Assembly: GCF_018070075.1 (NCBI RefSeq)
Contig: NZ_JAGPXE010000001.1
Span: forward strand, 744,001-808,000
Source of the DNA: Saccharopolyspora endophytica
GTDB taxonomy: Bacteria > Actinomycetota > Actinomycetes > Mycobacteriales > Pseudonocardiaceae
DNA length: 64,000 nt
Direction: 5' to 3'
Position numbers and translations under genes: made by a program. Position 1 is the first letter of the stretch, and each line of letters begins with the position of its first letter. A model generated the notes under the pieces. That model ran no database searches and was not told the DNA's origin. It saw nothing but the letters and a program-made list of their open reading frames with translations. Of the stretch, positions 17,493-26,659 are shown one piece after another.

Positions 17493-20400
17493 ATGAGCTG
17501 GTTCAACCCTCCCCAGAGCTGGTCGGAGCTGGAGAAGGCCCTCTCCGGCGAGGCGTTGCCGCCCCGCGACGACGCTCCGCCGTCGCGACCGCGCGCGGAG
17601 CATCGCGCGGGCGGACGAGGCCCGGCGCCGCCCGGCGACCGGGTGCCCTACGCCGAGCTGCACGCGCACTCCAACTTCAGCTTCCTCGACGGTGCTGCCC
17701 ATCCCGAGGAGCTGATCGAGGAGGCCGCGCGGCTCGGCCTGGAGGCGATCGCGCTCACCGACCACGACGGGCTCTACGGCGTGGTGCGGTTCGCCGAGGC
17801 GGCCAAGGAGCACGACGTGCGCACGGCGTTCGGCGCCGAGCTGAGCCTGGGGCTCACCCAGCCGCAGAACGGCATCCCCGACCCCGAGGGCGGGCACCTG
17901 CTGGTGCTGGCCCGCGACCTCGACGGGTACGCCTCGCTGTGCCGCGCGATCAGCACCGCTCAGCTGCGCGGCGAGGAGAAGGGGCGCCCGGAGTACCGGT
18001 TGGAGGAGCTGGCGGCCGAGGCCGCCGGGCACTGGCAGGTGCTCACCGGTTGCCGCAAGGGTGCGGTGCGGTCGGCGCTGGCGACCGGCGGGATGGACGC
18101 GGCCGCGGTCGAACTCGACCGGCTGGTCGGGCTCTTCGGCCGCGAGCACGTCACCGTCGAGCTCACCGACCACGGGCTGCCCACCGACTCGGTGCGCAAC
18201 GACGCGCTCGCGGAGCTCGCCGATCGCGCCGGACTGTCCACAGTGGCCTCCACCGGTGCGCACCTGGCGGCGCCCGACCGGGCGCGGCTGGCGAGCGTCG
18301 TCGCGGCCGTCCGCGCGCGGCGCAGCCTGGACGACGTGGACGGGTGGCTGCCGGCCTGGGCGGGCAACCACCTGCGCTCCGGCGCCGAGATGGCCGAGCG
18401 CTTCGCCCGCTACCCGGGCGCGGTGCAGCGGGCCGCCGAGCTGGGCAAGTCCTTCGCCTTCGACCTGAGCCTGGTGGTCCCGCAGCTGCCGCCGTTCGAC
18501 GTGCCGCCCGGCCACACCGAGGTCAGCCACCTGCGGGAACTGGCCTACCTCGGCGCGCTCGACCGCTACGGGCCCCCGCAGGCGGCACCGGAGGCGTACC
18601 GGCAGATCGAGCACGAGCTGGCGGTGATCGAGGAGCTCGAGTTCCCCGGTTACTTCCTGGTGGTGCACGACATCGTCGACTTCTGCCGCCGGCAGGACAT
18701 CCTCTGCCAGGGCAGGGGATCGGCGGCGAACTCGGCGGTGTGCTTCGCGCTGCGCATCACCAACGCCGACCCGGTGCGCTACCAGCTGCTGTTCGAGCGG
18801 TTCCTCGCGCCGGAACGCGACGGGCCGCCGGACATCGACATCGACATCGAGTCCGACCGGCGCGAGGAGGTCATCCAGTACGTCTACGCCAAGTACGGCC
18901 GCACGCACGCCGCGCAGGTCGCCAACGTCATCGGCTACCGGCCGAAGTCCGCGGTGCGCGACGTCGCCCGCGCGCTCGGCTACTCGCCCGGGCAGCAGGA
19001 CGCCTGGAGCAAGGAGATCGAGCACTGGGGCCCGCTGCCCGAGGACTCCGAGATCCCCGGGGCGGTGCGCGAACTCGCCGACGAGCTCATGGGGTTCCCG
19101 CGCCACCTGGGCATTCACTCCGGCGGCATGGTGATCTGCCACCAGCCGGTCAGCGAGGTGTGCCCGGTGGAGTGGGCCCGGATGCCCGGCCGGACCGTGC
19201 TGCAGTGGGACAAGGACGACTGCGCCACCGTCGGGCTGGTCAAGTTCGACCTGCTCGGCCTGGGCATGCTCTCGGCGCTGCACTACGCCATCGACATGAC
19301 CCGCGAGCACCACGGCCTCGACGTCGACCTCGGCGAGCTGGACCTGTCCGACCCCGAGGTGTACGCGATGCTGTGCGAGGCCGACGCGATCGGGGTGTTC
19401 CAGGTGGAGAGCCGCGCTCAGCTGGCCACGCTGCCCCGGCTGAAACCTCGCGAGTTCTACGACCTGGTGGTCGAGGTCGCGCTGATCAGGCCAGGCCCGA
19501 TCCAGGGCGGATCGGTGCACCCCTACATCCGGCGCCGCAACGACGAGGAGGACTGGGACTACGACCACCCCCTGATGAAGGGCGCGCTGCAGAAGACCCT
19601 GGGGGTTCCGCTGTTCCAGGAGCAGCTGATGCAGCTGGCCGTCGACGTCGCCGGGTTCAGCCCGTCCGAAGCCGACCAGCTGCGCCGGGCCATGGGCGCC
19701 AAGCGCTCCGCGGAACGCATGGAACGCCTGCGGGACAGGCTCTTCGAGGGCATGGCCGCCAACGGCATCGACGACGAGCTGGCCGAGCACATCTACCGCC
19801 GCATGCTGGCCTTCGCCAACTACGGCTTCCCGGAGAGCCACGCGCTGAGCTTCGCGCTGCTGGTGTTCGCCAGCGCCTGGTTCAAGCGCTACTACCCGGC
19901 GGCGTTCTGCGCGGCACTGCTCAAGGCGCAGCCGATGGGCTTCTACTCGCCGCAGTCGCTGGTCGCCGACGCGCGCAGGCACGGAGTCGTGGTGCGCGGC
20001 CCGGACATCAACGCCAGCCGGGTGCACGCCGACCTGGAACCGGACGCGACCAGCACCGGGCGCCAGGCGGTCCGCATCGGCCTGTCGTCGGTGCGCAAGC
20101 TCGGCGAGGACCTCGCCGAGAAGCTGACCGCCGAACGCGCCGCGCACGGACCGTTCGCCGACATGGCCGACGTGGCGCGGCGAGTGCGGCTGAACGCACC
20201 GCAGATGGAGGCGCTGGCCACCGGCGGGGCTTTCGACTGCTTCGGCCTGACCCGGCGCGAAGCGCTGTGGAACGCCGCGGCGGCGGCCCGCGAACGACCA
20301 GACCGGCTGCCCGGCACCACCGTCTCGTCGGACGCCCCGGCTCTGCCCGGGATGGACGGCGTCGAGAAGGCGGCGGCCGACGTGTGGGCGACGGGGGTGT

Positions 20401-20765
20401 CGCCGGACAGCTTCCCGCTGCAGTTCGTCCGAGCCCGGCTCGACGAGCTCGGCGCGCTGCCGGCCGCGCGTCTGTCCGAAGTGGAGCACGGCACCCGGGT
20501 GCTGGTGGGCGGAGCCGTGACGCACCGGCAACGCCCGTCGACCGCGGGCGGCATCACCTTCTTGAACCTGGAGGACGAGACCGGGACGGTCAACGTCGTC
20601 TGCTCACCCGGGCTGTGGGCCCGCTACCGCAAGGTCGGGCGCACCAGTGCCGCGTTGTTGGTGCGCGGCGTGATCGAGCGAACCGAGGAGGTGATCAACC
20701 TGCGCGCTGATCGGCTTCAGAAGCTGAACATCCGAGTGCCCTCGGAGTCCCGCGACTTCCACTGA
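17493..20765 (+). CDS. dnaE2: Error-prone DNA polymerase III alpha subunit DnaE2
   Basis: 1090 residues, the usual DnaE2 length and shorter than replicative DnaE1. The N-terminal PHP domain has YAELHAHSNFSFLDG (about 50-65) and LTDHDGLYG. The C-family polymerase palm has PDIDIDIESDRREE (about 444-457) with catalytic aspartates and QGRGSAANSAVCFALRITNA nearby. A C-terminal OB fold lies around residue 1000 (ITFLNLEDETGTVNVV). It is the mutagenic polymerase of the ImuA'-ImuB-DnaE2 mutasome. The ATG start sits just after two LexA boxes. Confidence 0.97.
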   Translation: MSWFNPPQSWSELEKALSGEALPPRDDAPPSRPRAEHRAGGRGPAPPGDRVPYAELHAHSNFSFLDGAAHPEELIEEAARLGLEAIALTDHDGLYGVVRFAEAAKEHDVRTAFGAELSLGLTQPQNGIPDPEGGHLLVLARDLDGYASLCRAISTAQLRGEEKGRPEYRLEELAAEAAGHWQVLTGCRKGAVRSALATGGMDAAAVELDRLVGLFGREHVTVELTDHGLPTDSVRNDALAELADRAGLSTVASTGAHLAAPDRARLASVVAAVRARRSLDDVDGWLPAWAGNHLRSGAEMAERFARYPGAVQRAAELGKSFAFDLSLVVPQLPPFDVPPGHTEVSHLRELAYLGALDRYGPPQAAPEAYRQIEHELAVIEELEFPGYFLVVHDIVDFCRRQDILCQGRGSAANSAVCFALRITNADPVRYQLLFERFLAPERDGPPDIDIDIESDRREEVIQYVYAKYGRTHAAQVANVIGYRPKSAVRDVARALGYSPGQQDAWSKEIEHWGPLPEDSEIPGAVRELADELMGFPRHLGIHSGGMVICHQPVSEVCPVEWARMPGRTVLQWDKDDCATVGLVKFDLLGLGMLSALHYAIDMTREHHGLDVDLGELDLSDPEVYAMLCEADAIGVFQVESRAQLATLPRLKPREFYDLVVEVALIRPGPIQGGSVHPYIRRRNDEEDWDYDHPLMKGALQKTLGVPLFQEQLMQLAVDVAGFSPSEADQLRRAMGAKRSAERMERLRDRLFEGMAANGIDDELAEHIYRRMLAFANYGFPESHALSFALLVFASAWFKRYYPAAFCAALLKAQPMGFYSPQSLVADARRHGVVVRGPDINASRVHADLEPDATSTGRQAVRIGLSSVRKLGEDLAEKLTAERAAHGPFADMADVARRVRLNAPQMEALATGGAFDCFGLTRREALWNAAAAARERPDRLPGTTVSSDAPALPGMDGVEKAAADVWATGVSPDSFPLQFVRARLDELGALPAARLSEVEHGTRVLVGGAVTHRQRPSTAGGITFLNLEDETGTVNVVCSPGLWARYRKVGRTSAALLVRGVIERTEEVINLRADRLQKLNIRVPSESRDFH

Positions 20766-20872
20766 GTCGTTATTACTACTCCGTGGTTATTGTGCGCGGC
20801 GCTGCGGCTGTCCTCCCCAGAAGACGTGTCAGAACGCGCGGCGGTGCCGGTTGCTCGGGTGGGGCACTGAGA

Positions 20873-20904
20873 AAGCACCTTCGGTGCTTGCCTGACGGGG
20901 TTTT
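20873..20904 (+). terminator. Hairpin downstream of dnaE2
   Basis: AAGCACCttcGGTGCTT forms a 7-bp stem with a 3-nt loop, followed after 11 nt by GGGGTTTT. It lies between the convergent dnaE2 and M20 peptidase genes. It is weaker than the other terminators in the window. Confidence 0.5.
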
Positions 20905-20915
20905 GGGGTTGGGAT

Positions 20916-22190
20916 TTACGCGATTCCGCACCTGCGGATGGCCAGGAGGGCGAAGGTGCGGGCGCACTGCTCCAGGTCGGCGATGCTGACGTGCTCGTCG
21001 TCGGCGTGGGCGTAGCGCACGTCTCCCGGGCCGTACTGCAGCGTCGGCATGCCGGTGGCGGCGTACTGGCGCAGGTCCGAGCCGTAGGGCGCGCCCACGA
21101 CCTCCGGGACGGGGCCGCCGGCGGCGACGATCGCCTCGCGGGTCTCCTCCAGCAGCGGGTGCCCTTCGGGGAACCGGCCGCTGGCGAAGATGCCGCCCGG
21201 CCAGGTGACGCGGACCGGGTGCTCGGCCAGCCACGGGTCGGCCGCGCAGGCTTCGGCGACGGCGGCGGCGAACTCGGTCTTGGCCTGCTCCACGGACTCG
21301 CCCAGCCGCACGCCGTAGCGGCCCTCGGCGACCGCGAGGTCCGGGACGGTGCTGGCCCAGTCGCCGACGCGGGCCGTGCCGACCGACAGCGGGTACGGGA
21401 TCTCCAGGTGCTCCACCAGCGGATCGGGATCGACGTTGCGCCGGGTCTCCAGCTCGCGCAGCACCGGCAGCAGCTCGGCCAGCTTGTCGAGCGCGTTGAC
21501 ACCCCGGTAGCGGGTGGAGCCGTGCGTGCTCTGCCCGGGGATCTCCAGCCGAAACGTCAGCGAACCGCCGTTGGCCGCCACGATGGTGTTCTGGGTCGGT
21601 TCGGCGATGACGCACGCCTCACCGCGGTGGCCGCGCTGCAGCGTGGCGAACGCGCCGAGACCGCCGTCCTCCTCGGCGACGACCGCGTGCACCGCGACCG
21701 GACGGGCCAGCTCGACCCCGGCGTCGCGCAGCGCCGTCAGGGCGCCGAGGAAGGCGACCACGCCGCCCTTCATGTCGCAGGTGCCGCGACCGGCGGCGAT
21801 GCCGTCGGCGATGCGCAGCGAGTACGGGTCGCGGTTCGGCCAGCGGTCCAGGTCGCCGGGCGGCACCACGTCGGTGTGCCCGCAGAACACCAGCGCCGGG
21901 TCACCTTCGCCGCTGACGCCGACGCAGCCGTAGGCCTCGTCCCGGTGAGCCTCCTGGCCGGGGAAGTCGGGGTGCTCGGCGAGTTCGCGGACGTCGATGC
22001 GCCAGTGGTCGACCCGGTGGCCGAGCGCGGAAAGGCGGTCCGCGCACCACTGCTGGCCGTCGTGCTCGGCGGTGCTGCCTCCGACGCTGGGGATGGCCAC
22101 CAGTTCGCGGAGGTCGTCGACGATGGCGTCGATGTCCACTGCGTCCAGGGCGCGCTGTTCGGCTTCGGTGCGGGGCTCCACTGCGGTCAC
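20916..22190 (-). CDS. M20-family metallopeptidase / deacylase
   Basis: About 424 residues of the M20/ArgE-DapE-CNDP family, which hydrolyse dipeptides or N-acyl amino acids in the cytoplasm with two metals. Visible metal and catalytic motifs are LVFCGHTDVVPPGD, GRGTCDMKGGVVAFL and VVAEEDGGLGAF. A dimerisation insert follows near residue 190. The GTG at 22190 is chosen because TAAGTT lies 7 nt upstream, a good leaderless promoter; 26 residues of open frame further up look non-coding. The exact substrate is unknown. Confidence 0.85.
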   Translation of the reverse strand: MTAVEPRTEAEQRALDAVDIDAIVDDLRELVAIPSVGGSTAEHDGQQWCADRLSALGHRVDHWRIDVRELAEHPDFPGQEAHRDEAYGCVGVSGEGDPALVFCGHTDVVPPGDLDRWPNRDPYSLRIADGIAAGRGTCDMKGGVVAFLGALTALRDAGVELARPVAVHAVVAEEDGGLGAFATLQRGHRGEACVIAEPTQNTIVAANGGSLTFRLEIPGQSTHGSTRYRGVNALDKLAELLPVLRELETRRNVDPDPLVEHLEIPYPLSVGTARVGDWASTVPDLAVAEGRYGVRLGESVEQAKTEFAAAVAEACAADPWLAEHPVRVTWPGGIFASGRFPEGHPLLEETREAIVAAGGPVPEVVGAPYGSDLRQYAATGMPTLQYGPGDVRYAHADDEHVSIADLEQCARTFALLAIRRCGIA

Positions 22191-22297
22191 GCAGCAGAAC
22201 TTAACGCGGCACCCCCGGCCTGCGGGAGACCCGTCGGCAAATCGCCTCGGACCCGGCGAAGGGACCACGACCCCCGGGCACTGAGTACCATTCCGGC

Positions 22298-22759
22298 GTG
22301 GCCGAAGGCGACAGCACCAAGCGTGAATTCGAGATCGGCAAGGACGGTCTGGGCGGCATCGTCGTCGGCATGGACGGCAGCCCGGCCAGCTTCCACGCCG
22401 CGGCGTGGGCGGCGGGTCTCGCCCGGCGGGAGCGCGCGCGTCTCGTGCTGGTCTACGTGGAGGCCGTGGGCGGCGTCGCCTACTGGTCCCCGATGGGCGT
22501 CGCGGTGGCCAGCGAAGCCGCTGAGTCCCTGGTGGAGGAGCTCAAGCAGGAGGTCGTCTCGCACCTCAAGTGGGTGGACATCGACTGGGACTTCGTGCAC
22601 CACCGGGGTGATCCGGCGGTGGGCCTGGAGCAGGTCGCCGAGCAGTACCGCGCGGATCTGATCGTCGTCGGGCGCTCGCGCCGGAGAGGCGGTCTGCTCG
22701 GCACGGTCCCGGCGACGCTGGTGGTGGAAGCGGTCCGCCCGGTCGTCGTCGTCCCCTGA
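22298..22759 (+). CDS. Universal stress protein (UspA family)
   Basis: 153 residues with a single Usp domain: IVVGMDGSPASFHAAAWAA (first strand and helix), LVLVYVEAVGG, then LIVVGRSRRRGG and the G-x9-type ATP-binding segment before the last strand VRPVVVVP. Such proteins bind ATP and help survival under stress. The GTG start has TACCAT 6 nt upstream, consistent with leaderless transcription. It is divergent from the M20 gene. Confidence 0.88.
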   Translation: MAEGDSTKREFEIGKDGLGGIVVGMDGSPASFHAAAWAAGLARRERARLVLVYVEAVGGVAYWSPMGVAVASEAAESLVEELKQEVVSHLKWVDIDWDFVHHRGDPAVGLEQVAEQYRADLIVVGRSRRRGGLLGTVPATLVVEAVRPVVVVP

Positions 22760-22807
22760 GCCGGACCGGCCCCGCCGCGTCCGCGAACCGCTCCCGGCCG
22801 CGAACCC

Positions 22808-23170
22808 TCAGTCGGAACGTTCCTGGTGGGACAGGGTGTTGACGACGGTGCCGCTCGGGTCGCGGTGGAAGAACCTCCGCACGCCCCACGGCTCGTCGGT
22901 CAGCGGGTGCACGATCTCGACGCCCCGCTCCACCGCGGCCGCGTGGGCGGCGTCGACGTCGTCGACCTCGACGGAGATGTCCGGGTGCTCGGGAGCGCTG
23001 GCGTCCTCGGTGATCAGCGCGAGCTGGCGCTTCCGGTCCTCGGGGGAGCAGAGCGTGACGATCCAGCCCATGTCCATCACCACCTCGAAACCGAGGACGT
23101 GAACGTAGTGATCACGCGTGGCGGCGATGTCGGTGGCCCTGATGTTGGGAACGACTCGGTGGATTCGCAT
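22808..23170 (-). CDS. Glyoxalase / VOC-fold protein
   Basis: 120 residues, a single vicinal-oxygen-chelate domain: RIHRVVPNIRATDIAATRDHYVHVLGFEV opens the first module, and ISVEVDDVDAAHAAAVERGVEIVHPL followed by RRFFHRDPSGTVVNTL closes the second. Members range from glyoxalases to antibiotic-binding proteins; this one has no clear substrate. The open frame extends further upstream across the divergent pentapeptide gene, but the VOC family start is the ATG at 23170. Confidence 0.85.
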   Translation of the reverse strand: MRIHRVVPNIRATDIAATRDHYVHVLGFEVVMDMGWIVTLCSPEDRKRQLALITEDASAPEHPDISVEVDDVDAAHAAAVERGVEIVHPLTDEPWGVRRFFHRDPSGTVVNTLSHQERSD

Positions 23171-23212
23171 GGCGCCTCCGGTGCTGTCGGGCGCTCGTGC
23201 CAGGGTGTGGCC

Positions 23213-23803
23213 ATGACGAGCGCGGTCGGCGAGGACTTCCAGGACGCGATCTTGCCGGATCAGGAGTGGTCCGGCCGGGTCTTCGAGCAATGCGTGTTCA
23301 CCGACGCCGACCTGACCGGTCTGAAGACCCGCAACTGCGTGTTCACCGACTGCGATTTCACCGGCGCGGACCTCAACAACTCCTCGCACGTCGCCAGCGC
23401 GTTCCGGTCCTGCAAGTTCAAGCGCACGGTCTTCGGCAAGAGCAGCTTCGACGGGTGCAGCCTGCTGGGGTCCAGCTTCGTCGACTGCCGGTTGCGATCG
23501 CTGAAGGTCCGCGAGACCGATCTGACCCTGGTCGCGATGGGTCGCTGCGATCTGCGCGACGTCGATCTGCGCGGGGCCCGCTTCCGGGAGGCCAACCTCA
23601 CCGAGTGCGATCTGCGCGGCTGCGACCTCGGCGAAGCGGACTTCAGCGGGGCGCGGATGCTCGGCGCGCGCCTCAACAACGCCGACCTCCGGGACGCCCG
23701 CCTCGACGCCGACGCCCTGGTCCAGGCGAACCTGCGGGGCGCTCGGGTCGACACCGCCCTGGCCCTGTCCTTCGCCGCGGCCCACGGCCTGCACCTGGAC
23801 TGA
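23213..23803 (+). CDS. Pentapeptide-repeat protein
   Basis: 196 residues made of tandem A(D/N)LXX-type pentapeptides from about residue 20 on (CVFTD ADLTG LKTRN CVFTD CDFTG ADLNN, and later CDLRD VDLRG ARFRE ANLTE CDLRG CDLGE ADFSG), which fold into a right-handed quadrilateral helix. Some relatives (Qnr, MfpA) mimic DNA and protect gyrase; that role cannot be assigned here. It is divergent from the VOC gene, with 42 bp between starts. A shared bidirectional terminator follows. Confidence 0.88.
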   Translation: MTSAVGEDFQDAILPDQEWSGRVFEQCVFTDADLTGLKTRNCVFTDCDFTGADLNNSSHVASAFRSCKFKRTVFGKSSFDGCSLLGSSFVDCRLRSLKVRETDLTLVAMGRCDLRDVDLRGARFREANLTECDLRGCDLGEADFSGARMLGARLNNADLRDARLDADALVQANLRGARVDTALALSFAAAHGLHLD

Positions 23804-23837
23804 CCGGATTCGCCGCGAGCGGAGACCACGAGAGACG

Positions 23838-23880
23838 AAAGAGGGCCCTCCCCCGAGTTGGGGAAGGGCCCTCTCTCAAC
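23838..23880. terminator. Bidirectional terminator
   Basis: GAGGGCCCTCCCC pairs with GGGGAAGGGCCCTC around CGAGTT, between the convergent pentapeptide and TNT-domain genes. Confidence 0.85.
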
Positions 23881-23885
23881 CGGTC

Positions 23886-26381
23886 TCACTCCATGGGCGG
23901 ACGCTCGCCCGACGGCATCTCGGCGAGGGTGCCGTCGGCGATGAGGTCGCTGACCGCGGCCGGGAGCACGAACGCGGTGCCACCGCCGGGCTGCTCGAAC
24001 CACGCGACCGCGGTGCCCCGCAGCGCCTGGATCGGGCGCTGCACCCGGTAGGCCGAGTAGGTCCGGTTGGACCACTGCGGCGGCAGCGAGCGGTGCGTGT
24101 ACGGGGTGTGCACGGTGTACAGCACGTTGCCGTTGGGCTCACCGAAGCGGTCGAGCTCGGTGCCCGGCTGCAGCATGACGATCCGGCGGTCCCGGTACAG
24201 CGTCAGCGGCGGTTCGCCGTTGAGCGGCTGGATCTGCTGACCCTGCTGGGCCTGGCCGTTGGGCGCAGCCGGCGGCTGGCCCTGCGGGGGCTGCTGACCC
24301 TGCTGCGGACGCGGCGGTCCGGGCGGCGGGCCCTGCCGCTGCGGACCGGCCATGCCGGGGCCACCGGGCCCGGGACGACGCTCGGCACCACCGGCCGGAC
24401 CCTGCTGCGCGGCGGGGCCGGCGGCCGGGGGAACCGGCGCGTTGCTGTCCCGCCGCGGCTGGCGCTTGGGCAGCGGGTTGGACCCCGGCGCCCCACCGGC
24501 CTGCGGCTGCACCGGGTTCCCCGCGGGCGGGGACGGCGGAGCCTGCGGCGGGAGCGGGCGGTCCATCGACGGCGCCGGCTGGAACCGGGTCGGCTCCTCG
24601 GCGGGCGGTGCCGGCGGGGCCTGCGGTGCCGGCTCCTGGGACACCTGCGGCGCCTCCTGGTTCGCGGTGAACAGCGGGTTCCCACCGGTGCTCGGGCCCG
24701 ACTGCTCCGGCTCGCGCGCGGCGCGCTGGGGCAGTTCGGACGCCTGCGGCGTGCGCTGCGGCAGATCGGCCGACGGCTCCGGGGTGCGCTTGGGCAGCTC
24801 GGCGGCCGGTTCCGGGGTCCGCTGCGGGAGGTCTGAGGGCTCCTGCTGACCGCGCTGCGGCAGATCGGCCGGTTCCGGCGTGCGCTGCGGGAGCTCGCTG
24901 GCGGGCTCCGGCGTGCGCAGCGGGAGGTCGGCCGGTTCCTGCGGCGTGCGCTGCGGCAGTTCGGGTTCCGGCGCGGTGCGCTGCGGCAGGTCGGCGACCT
25001 TGGGGGCGACCGGAGCCGGAGCGACCGGTGCCGACGCGGTCGGTTGCTCCATCAGCAGCTTGCCGAGCAGGTACGCGGCGGCGTGGTCGACGCGGGCGAA
25101 CCGGACGTCCTCGTTGCCGGTGACGACCCAGTCGTCGCCGTCCTGCACCAGGCAGTGGGCGTCCGCGCTGCGGCTGCCCAACCGGTAGGCGTCGCTGTCC
25201 ACGTGGAAGTCGGACAGCCGATCGTGCAGCTGCGCCAGCACTTCCTGGGCGTCGGGAGCGTCGTCGTCCTCGTCGAGGACGTGCCGCGAACCGGAGGCCG
25301 ACGGTGCGTCGTCCTCGATGAGCTCGTCGGCGGGCTCGGGAACCTGGTCGACCTCGGGCTCACCGGCGGTGGAAGCGATCGCGGCGGCGCCGACGGCGGC
25401 AGCCCCCGCTCCGGCGGCCACCCCGGCACCCACGCCGAGCGCGGAGCCCCCGGAGTTCGACTCGGGTTCGTCGGCCGGCTCGTCGTCGGGCTGGTCCACC
25501 AGTTCGCTGATGGCCGCTTCGCGGGTCGCGTCGTCGACGTCGCCGACGGTGAAGCCGCGGCTGCGGACGTGCTCGACCAGCGCCGATTCCGGCGGCATGC
25601 CGTACTGAGCGAGGTAGTAGGCCACCGAACCCGGCCACAGCCAGATGCCGTCGGTGTGCCAGGTGCCCGGGACGGTCTGGGAGCGCTCGGGGTCGAAGTG
25701 GTCCTCTTCGTTCTCCCGGGAGGCCAGCACGACCGGAGCGTTCTCCAGGTACTGCCGCAGCGCGCCGACCTCGTCGGCGGGCACCGGGCGGCGCTCGGAC
25801 ACCACCGGGCGACCTTCGTCGTCGACGTCGTCGAAGACGTTGGTGATCCGGAAGCGGCCGGAGCCGATGGTGGCGGAGGAGAACTCGTCCTCCAGCCCCG
25901 CGACCGTGTCGGGAACCACGGGGGTGTCCTCGGCCTGCGGGGATGCGGTGCCGTCGACCCGTTCCTGCATCCAGTCCGGGATGTTGTCCTCGGACCGCGG
26001 GTAGCGGCGAAGTTCGTCGACGTAGGCCGCGCGGGGCAGCGGGCGCTGCCACTGCGGCTCGGTGTCGAAGTTGATATCGATTCGGTAACTGGACGGGCGC
26101 TCGACCACGTAGAGCGCGCTCAACCAGGTGCCCACGTCGGGGCGGTACATGCCCTCCCGGAGGCGCTCGAAGATCTCGCGCAGCTCGACCGGCGGCTCAA
26201 GCGAGCGTGAACTGCCGTCCTGCGCGGTGAGCTCACCCAGCAGGTCGGTGTATTCGCCGGTGGCGCGGTACTCCACCGTGATCTCCTGCCAGTCCTCAGG
26301 AGCGCCTTGTAAAAGCAGAACACCGATCTTGCGGGCGATCTGCTCCTGCTCTTCCGGACTGATCGCTGTCGGACGCGACAT
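23886..26381 (-). CDS. TNT-domain (NAD+ glycohydrolase toxin-related) protein
   Basis: 831 residues. The C-terminus (about 725-831) matches the TNT/DUF4237 domain of mycobacterial CpnT: ELDRFGEPNGNVLYTVHTPY, RSLPPQWSNRTYSAYRV and AWFEQPGGGTAF. TNT hydrolyses NAD+. The N-terminal 100 residues (SPEEQEQIARKIGVLL to YRATGEYTDLLGEL) resemble YezG-like immunity folds. The middle has an Ala-rich hydrophobic segment (GVGAGVAAGAGAAAVGAAAIAS) and a long Pro-rich linker with about ten copies of a (D/E)LPQRTPEPA-like unit. The second ATG (26381) is preferred because GGAGG lies 9 nt before it. No immunity gene is adjacent, so toxicity is uncertain. Confidence 0.8.
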   Translation of the reverse strand: MSRPTAISPEEQEQIARKIGVLLLQGAPEDWQEITVEYRATGEYTDLLGELTAQDGSSRSLEPPVELREIFERLREGMYRPDVGTWLSALYVVERPSSYRIDINFDTEPQWQRPLPRAAYVDELRRYPRSEDNIPDWMQERVDGTASPQAEDTPVVPDTVAGLEDEFSSATIGSGRFRITNVFDDVDDEGRPVVSERRPVPADEVGALRQYLENAPVVLASRENEEDHFDPERSQTVPGTWHTDGIWLWPGSVAYYLAQYGMPPESALVEHVRSRGFTVGDVDDATREAAISELVDQPDDEPADEPESNSGGSALGVGAGVAAGAGAAAVGAAAIASTAGEPEVDQVPEPADELIEDDAPSASGSRHVLDEDDDAPDAQEVLAQLHDRLSDFHVDSDAYRLGSRSADAHCLVQDGDDWVVTGNEDVRFARVDHAAAYLLGKLLMEQPTASAPVAPAPVAPKVADLPQRTAPEPELPQRTPQEPADLPLRTPEPASELPQRTPEPADLPQRGQQEPSDLPQRTPEPAAELPKRTPEPSADLPQRTPQASELPQRAAREPEQSGPSTGGNPLFTANQEAPQVSQEPAPQAPPAPPAEEPTRFQPAPSMDRPLPPQAPPSPPAGNPVQPQAGGAPGSNPLPKRQPRRDSNAPVPPAAGPAAQQGPAGGAERRPGPGGPGMAGPQRQGPPPGPPRPQQGQQPPQGQPPAAPNGQAQQGQQIQPLNGEPPLTLYRDRRIVMLQPGTELDRFGEPNGNVLYTVHTPYTHRSLPPQWSNRTYSAYRVQRPIQALRGTAVAWFEQPGGGTAFVLPAAVSDLIADGTLAEMPSGERPPME

Positions 26382-26659
26382 GGGTGACATCCTCCCCCTC
26401 TCGACGAGGCAACCCGATTCCACCCCGCCGAAACGCTACTCGACGCGGGCCCGGCGTTGTGCGCTGTGTGTGACATCCGCGCCGCCGTTGATCGTCTTGT
26501 GGCGGTTTTCAAGATCACCCTGGGTGAGAACGGTGATCTCGCCCCAGAGCTTGCCTGCTGAAAGTTCGAATGAACATCACACCACCAGGTGTATTGGATC
26601 AGCGAGGGGGTCCGAAAAACCAGTAGCGGTACGCCCGTGCCGAACGCCACAGTTATCAC

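Noticed and set aside
17124..20531. A continuous 1135-codon open frame on the strand opposite dnaE2
   Set aside because: Its translation is compositionally biased with no domain; dnaE2 on the plus strand is fully recognisable. High GC makes antisense frames open.
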